Shown here piece after piece: positions 25,131 to 31,775 of a stretch of 36,528 nt of DNA. This stretch comes from Opitutia bacterium (GTDB lineage Bacteria > Verrucomicrobiota > Verrucomicrobiia > Opitutales > Opitutaceae), in contig CANJIU010000100.1 in assembly GCA_947474365.1 (NCBI GenBank), forward strand, positions 1-36,528. Direction: 5' to 3'. Under the pieces are notes generated by a model. It ran no database searches. It was not told the DNA's origin and saw only the letters and a list, made by a program, of their open reading frames with translations. The position numbers and the translations under genes were made by a program. Numbering within the stretch: the first letter of the stretch is position 1; every line of letters begins with the position of its first letter.

Positions 25131-28100
25131 ATGCACCTGTCTCCTCTCCGTTTCGTCTGCGCCCTCCTTGCGGCCGCCACGCTGCCCGTCGCCCACGCCG
25201 CCAACCTCACGCTGCGTCAGGATGCCGCCGCGCATACGATCTCCGTCTATCGCGACAACGCCCCGGAGCCGATCCTCACCCAAAACGCGCGCCCCGATTT
25301 CCGTCCCTACCTGCACCCCATTGTCTCACCCGACGGCAAGAGCGTCCTCACCGAATTCCGACCCAGCCATCACCCGCACCAAACCGGCCTCTATTGGGGA
25401 CTGACCGGCGTCAACGGCCGCGACTACTTCCACAACCCCGACAACGGCTACTGGCGCCGTGTCTCCAGTGACGCAATCATCACGCAGGGCAGCGAGGTGA
25501 AGTGGGCCACCGTTTATCATCTCCTCGACGCGAACGGAAAGGCGATCATGACGGAGACGCAGACATGGAGCATGCGCGACAGCGGCGACCGTTACCTGCT
25601 CGACCTCGAATGGAAGGGCGAAGGCCTCATCGATCTCACGGTCGCGAAAGCTGACTACGGCGGCCTCTTCGTCCGCATGCCCTGGCGCGCCGGCATGGAT
25701 GGCGGTGTGGTCAACAGCAACCGCCAGCGCAATGACCGTGCCACCGGTCAGCGCGCCGTCTGGGTCGACGTGGGCTTGAAACTCGAAGGCCGCAGCGACC
25801 AGGCACACATCGCCGTGTTCGATCATCCAAAGAACGCCGGCTATCCGCTCCCGTGGCGCGTCGACGGCCAGATGGGCATCGGCCCGAGCCGGGCGATTTC
25901 CGGCGACTGGTCCATCGCCAAGGGCAAAACCGAAACCGTCCGCCACCAATTCGTGGTCTACAACGGCACCCTCAACGATATCGCGCTCACCGAGGCGTGG
26001 AAGGCCTACACCGGACAAAACAACGACACCGTTCTCTGGCAACTCGCCAAGGCGGAGGGATTGAAAGCCACCTTCCTCACCGGCGAACAGGCCGCCGCCA
26101 AGATGACCGTGCCCGCCGGCTTCGAGGCCAAACTCGCCGCCGCCGAGCCCATGATCACGCAGCCGATGGCGTTTTGCTGGGATGACCGCGGCCGGCTCTG
26201 GGTCGCGGAGAATCGCGACTACGAAACGCGGAAGACCGGCTTTTCCAACCACGGCGACAGCCGCATCGTCATCCTCGAGGACACCGACGGCGACGGGAAA
26301 TTCGATACGCGCAAGGTCTTCCTCGAAGGCATCCCATTTCCCGCCGCCATCGCCGTCGGCTTCGACGGCCTCTGGCTCGGTGCGCCGCCGAATCTGCTCT
26401 TCGTCCCCGACAAGAATCACGACGACAAGGCCGACTCTGCGATCGAGGTTCGCCTCACCGGCTGGGGCATCCAGGATCGCCACGAGACACTCAACAGCCT
26501 GAACTGGGGCCCCGACGGGTGGCTGTATGGCTGCCAGGGATTCGCCACGCGCTCGACCGTCGGCAAGCCCGCCGACGGCGGCCACGTCTACAAAACCGGC
26601 GAGCCGTTCCCCGAGACGATTCCGGTCAAGGACGGGCAATACCTCGACGGCGGCGTCTGGCGTTATCACCCCACCAAGGACCGCTTCGAAATCGTCGCCC
26701 ACGGTTTCAGCAATCCCTGGGGTCTCGATTTCGACGACCACGGCCAGCTGTTCATCACCGCCTGCGTGATTCCGCATCTCTGGCACGTCATCCCCGGCGG
26801 CATCTACCACCGCCAGGGCGGCAAGCACATCAACCCCTACGTCTACGACGACATCAAGACCATCGCCGACCACCGCCACCGCTCGGCGCACGGCGGCGCG
26901 CGCATCTATCTCGCCGACGAATTTCCCCGCGAATATCGCGACCGGATCTTCATGGCCAACATCCACGAGCATGCCGTCCTGACCGACATCCTCGAGCCCA
27001 AGGGCTCCGGTTTCATCGGCCATCACGGCGATGACACGCTCCTCGCCAACGACGCGGCCTGGGTCGGCTTCAGCATGGAGATCGGCCCCGACGGCGCCGT
27101 CTACGTGCTCGACTGGCACGACGGCGACATTTGCGGCAATTCCCTCACTGCCAAGGAAACCGGCCGCATCTACCGCCTCGCCCCGAAAGGCCTGCCCGGA
27201 AAATCCGGTCTCAACCTCACCGCCCAATCTGATCTCGAACTCGTCGGTCTGCTCCAAAATCGCAACGACTGGTACGGCCGCCGCGCCCGTCTGATCCTCC
27301 AGCAACGCGCCACCGAGGGACGTCTCTCCGCCGCCGTGCCCGCGCGACTATGGGAGATGTTCGCGCAGTCGAAGACGTCGGCGCAAAAACTCCGGGCGCT
27401 CTGGGCGCTGCACGTCACGCAAAATCTTCCCACCGATCGCCTGCTTCCGTTGCTCGACCACGCGGAACCTTACATTCGCGGCTGGGCCATCCAGTTGCTG
27501 GGCGAAGATCGTTCCATCGGCCCCGGTGCGGTGGAAAAATTCGCCGCCATGGCCGTCGCCGACCCGTCGCCGATCGTCCGCCTCTATCTCGCCTCCGCCT
27601 TGCAACGCCTCCCGCTGGCCGAGCGTTGGCCGATCGCCCAGGGTCTCGTCGCCCGAGCCGAGGACATCAACGACCACAATCTTCCCAAGCTGATTTGGTT
27701 CGGCGTCGAACCGCTGGTCCCGACTGACGCGACCCGCGCCCTTGCCCTTGCCGCCCGCAGCGCGATGCCGCAAATCACCCAGTGGATCGCACGCCGCACC
27801 GTCGCCGAAAAACAATTTGAGGCCATCGCCGCTGCGCTCACGACCACCTCCGGCCTCGCCTCCCCGCTCGCGATTCTTGAGGGTCTGCGCGACGGCCTCA
27901 CCTCCCTCGGCCGCCGTGAGGCGAACGCCCCGAAAAATTGGGAGGCCGCCTCCGCCGCGCTGACCAAGACGGACAACCCCAAGATCCGCGAGCTCCTCAC
28001 CGGCGTGAATCAGCTTTTCGGTGACACCAAGGCCACGGCTGCGCAGCTTGCGATGCTCCAGGACCGGACCGCGCCGGTCGAACGCCGGCGCGAGATCCTG

Positions 28101-28928
28101 CGCGGTTTCGCCCGCGACGCCTATGCCGGGTCGCTACCGGCCACGCTCTCGCTCCTCGACGAGGCTCCCCTCCGCCGCGACGCGATCCGTGCGCTCGCCG
28201 CCTTCGACGACGCGCGCGTCGCCAAGAACCTCCTCTCGCGCTACGCCTCATTCGCGGCCGCCGACAAGGCCGAGGCCATTCTAACACTTGCGGGCCGCCA
28301 GTCCACGGCCCAGGCGCTATTTGCCGCACTTCGGAAAAAAACGATCCCGAAGGGCGACGTTACCGCCTTCGCCGCCCGGCAGCTCCAGCGCGTCCTCGGG
28401 CCGTCGTTCGTCGACTTCTGGGGACCCGTCGCGCAACCGGCCGAGGACAAACAGGCCGACATCGCAAAGTTCAAGCGTCTCCTCACCGACGCCGAGTTCG
28501 CGCGCGCCAAGGTCGCCAACGGCCGCGCACTCTTTGAGCGCACCTGCATCGTGTGCCACACGCTCTACGGTCAGGGCGGCAACATCGGCCCTGACCTCAC
28601 GGGCTCCAACCGCGCGAACCTCGACTACATTCTCACCGAGATCATCAACCCGAGCGAGGTGATGGTGGAAGGATATCAACTCGTCACGGTTACGACGCGC
28701 GATGGCCGCACGCTGTCCGGCAACTCCGCCGCCGAAGACGACCGCCAACTCACACTCCGCCTCATCGGCCAGGACACGGTGATCGCGAAATCAGAGATCG
28801 TCTCGCGGGAAAAATCGCCGATTTCGATGATGCCTGAAGGTCTCCTCAAATCACTCACGACCGACGAAGTGCGCGACCTTCTCGGCTACCTGCGCACGAC
28901 CAGCCAGGTGCCGCTGCCCAATCCGTAG
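25131..28928 (+). CDS. PmoA-like domain / PVC-type dehydrogenase propeller / HEAT / cytochrome c fusion
   Basis: The ATG at 25131 starts a signal peptide (about 1-23, LRFVCALLAAATLPVAHAA) and gives 1265 residues. Residues about 24-310 match the PmoA-like family (FRPYLHPIVSPDGKSVLTEF, HHPHQTGLYWGL), a name that does not imply methane oxidation. Residues about 320-700 form a beta-propeller of the putative membrane-bound dehydrogenase type (GFEAKLAAAEP, FCWDDRGRLWVAENRDY, GFSNPWGLDFDDHGQLF, SAHGGARIYL). Helical HEAT-like repeats follow to about 1110. The C-terminal verrucomicrobial haem domain has C1139-I-V-C1142-H1143, GPDLTGSN and a likely Met ligand at 1233/1234. I infer an exported redox enzyme acting on a sugar or its derivative, passing electrons to the haem. 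The substrate is unknown. Confidence 0.88.
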   Translation: MHLSPLRFVCALLAAATLPVAHAANLTLRQDAAAHTISVYRDNAPEPILTQNARPDFRPYLHPIVSPDGKSVLTEFRPSHHPHQTGLYWGLTGVNGRDYFHNPDNGYWRRVSSDAIITQGSEVKWATVYHLLDANGKAIMTETQTWSMRDSGDRYLLDLEWKGEGLIDLTVAKADYGGLFVRMPWRAGMDGGVVNSNRQRNDRATGQRAVWVDVGLKLEGRSDQAHIAVFDHPKNAGYPLPWRVDGQMGIGPSRAISGDWSIAKGKTETVRHQFVVYNGTLNDIALTEAWKAYTGQNNDTVLWQLAKAEGLKATFLTGEQAAAKMTVPAGFEAKLAAAEPMITQPMAFCWDDRGRLWVAENRDYETRKTGFSNHGDSRIVILEDTDGDGKFDTRKVFLEGIPFPAAIAVGFDGLWLGAPPNLLFVPDKNHDDKADSAIEVRLTGWGIQDRHETLNSLNWGPDGWLYGCQGFATRSTVGKPADGGHVYKTGEPFPETIPVKDGQYLDGGVWRYHPTKDRFEIVAHGFSNPWGLDFDDHGQLFITACVIPHLWHVIPGGIYHRQGGKHINPYVYDDIKTIADHRHRSAHGGARIYLADEFPREYRDRIFMANIHEHAVLTDILEPKGSGFIGHHGDDTLLANDAAWVGFSMEIGPDGAVYVLDWHDGDICGNSLTAKETGRIYRLAPKGLPGKSGLNLTAQSDLELVGLLQNRNDWYGRRARLILQQRATEGRLSAAVPARLWEMFAQSKTSAQKLRALWALHVTQNLPTDRLLPLLDHAEPYIRGWAIQLLGEDRSIGPGAVEKFAAMAVADPSPIVRLYLASALQRLPLAERWPIAQGLVARAEDINDHNLPKLIWFGVEPLVPTDATRALALAARSAMPQITQWIARRTVAEKQFEAIAAALTTTSGLASPLAILEGLRDGLTSLGRREANAPKNWEAASAALTKTDNPKIRELLTGVNQLFGDTKATAAQLAMLQDRTAPVERRREILRGFARDAYAGSLPATLSLLDEAPLRRDAIRALAAFDDARVAKNLLSRYASFAAADKAEAILTLAGRQSTAQALFAALRKKTIPKGDVTAFAARQLQRVLGPSFVDFWGPVAQPAEDKQADIAKFKRLLTDAEFARAKVANGRALFERTCIVCHTLYGQGGNIGPDLTGSNRANLDYILTEIINPSEVMVEGYQLVTVTTRDGRTLSGNSAAEDDRQLTLRLIGQDTVIAKSEIVSREKSPISMMPEGLLKSLTTDEVRDLLGYLRTTSQVPLPNP

Positions 28929-28963
28929 GAATCCACGCGGAAGCCGGGGCAATCCGCCCGGCC

Positions 28964-28980
28964 GTGAATTCGTGATTCAC
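28964..28980. promoter_or_regulatory. Inverted repeat upstream of ggt (candidate operator)
   Basis: GTGAAT at 28964-28969 pairs with ATTCAC at 28975-28980 across five bases. It shares GTGAATTC with the palindrome over the ggt start codon; the two centres are about 42-43 bp apart, close to four helical turns. It could be one of two sites for a dimeric regulator. It may also simply be a short hairpin after the upstream gene. Confidence 0.35.
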
Positions 28981-29007
28981 AACGGTTCTCCCGCTGGCAT
29001 CGTGATC

Positions 29008-29021
29008 GCGTGAATTCACGC
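29008..29021. promoter_or_regulatory. Perfect 14-bp palindrome over the ggt start codon
   Basis: GCGTGAATTCACGC at 29008-29021 is a perfect palindrome that includes the GTG start codon (29010-29012). Such a position would allow a bound repressor, or RNA pairing, to block initiation. Chance is possible for one 14-mer, but the related site at 28964-28980 makes it more interesting. Confidence 0.35.
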
Positions 29022-30746
29022 CTTCGCGCCACGATATTCGCCGCCGCCACCGTTTTCGCCACCACCTTCCAACTCACCGCTCAAGTGGACCGCATCACCG
29101 GCCGCGCCTTTGCCACCCGTTCCGAAGTCATCGCGCAGCATGGCATGGTCTGCACGAGCCAACCGCTCGCCACCCAAGTCGGTCTCGACGTGCTCAAGGC
29201 CGGCGGCTCGGCGGTCGACGCCGCCCTCGCGGCCAACGCGGCTCTCGGGTTGATGGAGCCGACGGGCTGCGGGATGGGCGGCGATCTCTTCGCCATCGTC
29301 TGGGACGCGAAGACGAAGAAATTGCACGGATTGAACGCATCCGGGCGGTCGCCACTTGGTCTCTCGTTCGCCCAGATGAAGGCCGAGCTCGCGAAGATCG
29401 GCCGCACCACGATTCCGATCCGCGGCATGCTTCCCATCTCGGTACCCGGCGCCGTCGACGGCTGGTTCGAGTTGCACGGAAAATTCGGCCGGCTCCCGAT
29501 GGCGCGGCTGCTTGAGCCCACGATTCGTTACGCAGAGGAGGGATTTCCCGTCACGCAGTTCATCGCGGACCTCTGGAATCAGGAGGTAAAGGCGGCACAG
29601 GCCGCGAAGCTCCCCGGTGCATTGCTCGACGTCTTTGCGCCGGGCGGCCGGGCGCCACGCGAAGGCGAGATCTTCAAAAACCCAGCGCTCGCCGGCACGC
29701 TCCGGGTCCTCGCCACCCAGGGGAGAAACGGCTTCTACCGCGGAGATGTCGCCACCGCCATCGACGCGTTCATGCGCACCAACGGCGGGTTTCTCCGTCG
29801 AGCTGATTTCGAACGGCACACGTCCGATTGGGTCGATCCCGTTTCGGTGAATTATCGCGGCTACGATGTCTACGAGCTCCCACCCAACTCGCAGGGAATC
29901 GCCGCGCTGCAGATGCTGAACATTCTGGAGGGATTTGACCTCGCGAAACTGGGACACAACTCGGCCGACACCTTGCACCTGATGGTCGAGGCGAAGAAGC
30001 TCGCCTTCGAGGATCGGGCCAAATTTTACGCTGACCCCGCCTTCGCCCGCATTCCACTGGCAGGGCTGCTCTCCAAGGACTACGCGGCGGCCCGCCGCAA
30101 ACTCATCGATCCGAATCGCGCCGCCGCGACTTACGACGCCGGCACTCCCGCACTCTCGATTGGCGACACGATCTACCTCTGCACCGCCGACGCTGAGGGC
30201 AACATGGTTTCCCTTATCCAGAGCAATTACTTCAACCTCGGCTCGTTCATCGCCGTGCCCGGCCTCGGTTTCGGCCTGCACGACCGCGGCGCGATGTTTG
30301 TCATGCACGATCCTTCGCACGCCAACGTCTACGCCCCGGGCAAGCGACCGTTTCACACCATCATCCCCGGCTTCGTCATGAAGGACGGCCAGCCCTGGGA
30401 GGCGTTTGGAGTCATGGGCGGCTCGGTCCAACCGCAGGCTCATGTCCAGGTGCTCGTCAACCAGATCGATTTCGGCATGAACCTGCAGGAAGCCGGCGAC
30501 GCCGCCCGGTGGCGTCACGAGGGTTCGACGGATTTCGACCACCCCAAGATGCGCGATGGTGGCTACGTGCAGGTTGAGTCCGGCGTGCCCTACGAGACCG
30601 TACGCGCGCTCGTCGGTCGCGGTCACGACGTCCGCACCGGCAACGGATCCTTCGGCGGCTATCAGGCGATCCGCTGGGATCCCGCGAACAAGGTCTACCG
30701 CGGCGCGAGCGAAAGCCGAAAGGACGGACAGGCCGCCGGCTGGTAG
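29010..30746 (+). CDS. Exported gamma-glutamyltransferase-family Ntn hydrolase
   Basis: A GTG start at 29010 gives 578 residues with a signal peptide (about 1-25, TIFAAATVFATTFQLTAQ); no other in-frame start is close upstream. The GGT fold is clear: SQPLATQVGLDVLKAGGSAVDAALAANAALG, MEPTGCGMGGDLFAIVWD, SVPGAVDGWFELHGKFG, and the autoprocessing site before T387 in GDTIYLCTADAEGNMVS. Around the nucleophile it reads like the YwrD/HpxW-type branch rather than E. coli Ggt (no TTHYS), so acylase or amidohydrolase activity is as likely as glutathione transpeptidation. It is the last of four exported proteins on this strand. Its start codon lies in a palindrome, and a 25-nt inverted repeat follows its stop. 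Confidence 0.9.
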   Translation: MNSRLRATIFAAATVFATTFQLTAQVDRITGRAFATRSEVIAQHGMVCTSQPLATQVGLDVLKAGGSAVDAALAANAALGLMEPTGCGMGGDLFAIVWDAKTKKLHGLNASGRSPLGLSFAQMKAELAKIGRTTIPIRGMLPISVPGAVDGWFELHGKFGRLPMARLLEPTIRYAEEGFPVTQFIADLWNQEVKAAQAAKLPGALLDVFAPGGRAPREGEIFKNPALAGTLRVLATQGRNGFYRGDVATAIDAFMRTNGGFLRRADFERHTSDWVDPVSVNYRGYDVYELPPNSQGIAALQMLNILEGFDLAKLGHNSADTLHLMVEAKKLAFEDRAKFYADPAFARIPLAGLLSKDYAAARRKLIDPNRAAATYDAGTPALSIGDTIYLCTADAEGNMVSLIQSNYFNLGSFIAVPGLGFGLHDRGAMFVMHDPSHANVYAPGKRPFHTIIPGFVMKDGQPWEAFGVMGGSVQPQAHVQVLVNQIDFGMNLQEAGDAARWRHEGSTDFDHPKMRDGGYVQVESGVPYETVRALVGRGHDVRTGNGSFGGYQAIRWDPANKVYRGASESRKDGQAAGW

Positions 30747-30757
30747 GTGGAATCTGA

Positions 30758-30782
30758 AATCTCAAATCTGAGATTTGAGATT
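30758..30782. terminator. 25-nt AT-rich inverted repeat after ggt, probable terminator
   Basis: AATCTCAAATCT at 30758-30769 is the perfect complement of AGATTTGAGATT at 30771-30782, with one central G. It begins 11 bp after the ggt stop and 22 bp before the rpmH -35 element. AT-rich composition contrasts sharply with the genome, and no T-run follows, so it may be a repeat-family element that also acts as an RNA end or roadblock. Confidence 0.5.
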
Positions 30783-30804
30783 CTCGCCTCTTCCAACCTC
30801 GCCC

Positions 30805-30833
30805 TTGACACTCCCTTCCCGGTGCGGCACTTC
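30805..30833 (+). promoter_or_regulatory. Candidate sigma70-type promoter of rpmH
   Basis: A perfect TTGACA lies at 30805-30810. After a 17-base spacer the -10 position is CACTTC (30828-30833), a poor match. The location, 25 bp before the rpmH ATG and just after the ggt hairpin, suits the promoter of the ribosomal protein unit; a run CTCTTTTTCTC follows the element. Confidence 0.45.
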
Positions 30834-30857
30834 TGACCCTCTTTTTCTCAAAACATC

Positions 30858-30995
30858 ATGAAACCCACGTTCCGCCCGCACCGCAAAAAGCGCGCCCGCA
30901 AGATTGGTTACCGTGCCCGGATGGCCACCCGCGGTGGCCGCAAGGTCATCAAGTCCCGCCGCCTCAAAGGTCGCAAGCGGTTGACTGTCGTCTGA
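30858..30995 (+). CDS. rpmH: 50S ribosomal protein L34
   Basis: A 45-residue, highly basic protein starting MKPTFRPHRKKRARKIGYRA and ending RRLKGRKRLTVV, the standard L34 layout (FRPH at the start, GF/YRARMATRGGRKV in the middle, RR-x-KGRKRL at the end). It is a component of the large ribosomal subunit and stands in its usual place before rnpA. There are 64 bp to the rnpA ATG, a gap that contains a dispersed GC-rich repeat. The gene is easily missed because of its length. No sequence oddities were seen. Confidence 0.97.
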   Translation: MKPTFRPHRKKRARKIGYRARMATRGGRKVIKSRRLKGRKRLTVV

Positions 30996-31006
30996 TTGGC
31001 CACGGT

Positions 31007-31034
31007 GTAGCCGCGAGCGCTCGCGAGTGGAGTC
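31007..31034. repeat. Dispersed GC-rich repeat between rpmH and rnpA
   Basis: The 28 bases from GTAGCCGCGAGCGC onward closely match 23488-23515 (GTGGCCGCGAGCGC onward), differing at about five positions. Within it CGCGAGCGCTCGCG (31012-31025) is a perfect 14-bp palindrome. Two copies in two unrelated intergenic gaps mark it as a genome-wide repeat family rather than a gene-specific signal. Confidence 0.65.
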
Positions 31035-31059
31035 AAGCGCGCGCCCGTCACGACGGACC

Positions 31060-31431
31060 ATGCGCTTCCGCCCGGAGCATCATCTGACCCGCCAAAGCGA
31101 CATTCGCGCCGTGCGCGAACAGGGCCGTCGCTTGGACTGCCGGGCGTTCACCGTCTGGTGGAAACCGCGCGAAAACACGTCCGCCGCGGGACCTCGCGTC
31201 TGCGTCATCGCGTCAACCAACGCTGTCGGGCACGCCGTGCTGCGCAATCGCGCCAAACGCCGCCTCCGCGAAGTTTTTCGCCAACACCAGGAGCGGGTAC
31301 CCGCCACCTGCGACTTGCTGCTGATTGCACGCGCCGCCGCGACGACCTGGTCGAGGGCGGACCTCGACAAAAAGTTTGTCGACGCCTGCGGCCAAATCAC
31401 CTCCGCGGTCCCGGCCGAAACGAAATCATGA
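31060..31431 (+). CDS. rnpA: Ribonuclease P protein component
   Basis: I choose the ATG at 31060 (123 residues), which begins MRFRPEHHLTRQSDIRAVREQG, the normal RnpA N-terminus; a GTG at 31027 would add 11 residues inside the dispersed repeat. The RNA-binding signature LRNRAKRRLREVFRQ is at 61-75 (R62, N63, R64, K66, R67, R70, E71). The protein helps the RNase P RNA cleave 5' leaders from pre-tRNAs. It overlaps yidD by four bases (ATGA), implying translational coupling. The RNase P RNA itself is not in this window. Confidence 0.94.
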   Translation: MRFRPEHHLTRQSDIRAVREQGRRLDCRAFTVWWKPRENTSAAGPRVCVIASTNAVGHAVLRNRAKRRLREVFRQHQERVPATCDLLLIARAAATTWSRADLDKKFVDACGQITSAVPAETKS

Positions 31432-31754
31432 TCGCCCGTGCTCCCAAACGTGTGCTCCGCGACCTCCCTGGCCTGGTCGTCGGCCTGCCCGCACGCGTGC
31501 TGCTCCTCCTGATTCGTATCTACCAACGCACGCTTTCGCCCGCGTTGCCGGTATTTTTCGGTTCGGCCTGCGGCTGCCGTTTTTCGCCGACCTGCTCGCA
31601 CTACGCGGCAGACGCGGTCCGCACCCACGGCGCGATTATCGGGATCGGCCTCGCCGCCGTGCGACTTCTGAAATGCACGCCCCTCCATCCGGGTGGCTTC
31701 GATCCCGTGCCCGCCCGACGGACGGCACCCCGATGCGCCCGCATCGTCACCTGA
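31428..31754 (+). CDS. yidD: Membrane protein insertion efficiency factor YidD
   Basis: A 108-residue protein whose ATG overlaps the rnpA stop (ATGA). The core matches YidD: LLLLIRIYQRTLSP, then the Cys-rich CGCRFSPTCSHYAADAV (C48, C50, C56) and LKCTPLHPGGFDPVP. The N-terminal amphipathic/hydrophobic helix would associate with the inner membrane near YidC. It is slightly longer than the usual 75-85 residues because of short N- and C-terminal extensions. YidD assists YidC-dependent insertion; the yidC gene follows 21 bp later. Confidence 0.92.
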   Translation: MIARAPKRVLRDLPGLVVGLPARVLLLLIRIYQRTLSPALPVFFGSACGCRFSPTCSHYAADAVRTHGAIIGIGLAAVRLLKCTPLHPGGFDPVPARRTAPRCARIVT

Positions 31755-31775
31755 TTTCCGCCCTCCCTTTCCTTA

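Noticed and set aside
25131..26080. Methane oxidation suggested by the PmoA-like domain
   Set aside because: The family name is historical; this exported soluble domain is unrelated in architecture to the membrane subunit of methane monooxygenase, and no pmoB/pmoC are present.
25326..27305. 659-codon minus-strand frame opposite the PmoA-like fusion
   Set aside because: Covers exactly the conserved domains of the plus-strand protein; no recognisable fold.
29016..30626. 536-codon minus-strand frame opposite ggt
   Set aside because: Mirror frame of a complete GGT-family gene with catalytic residues intact.
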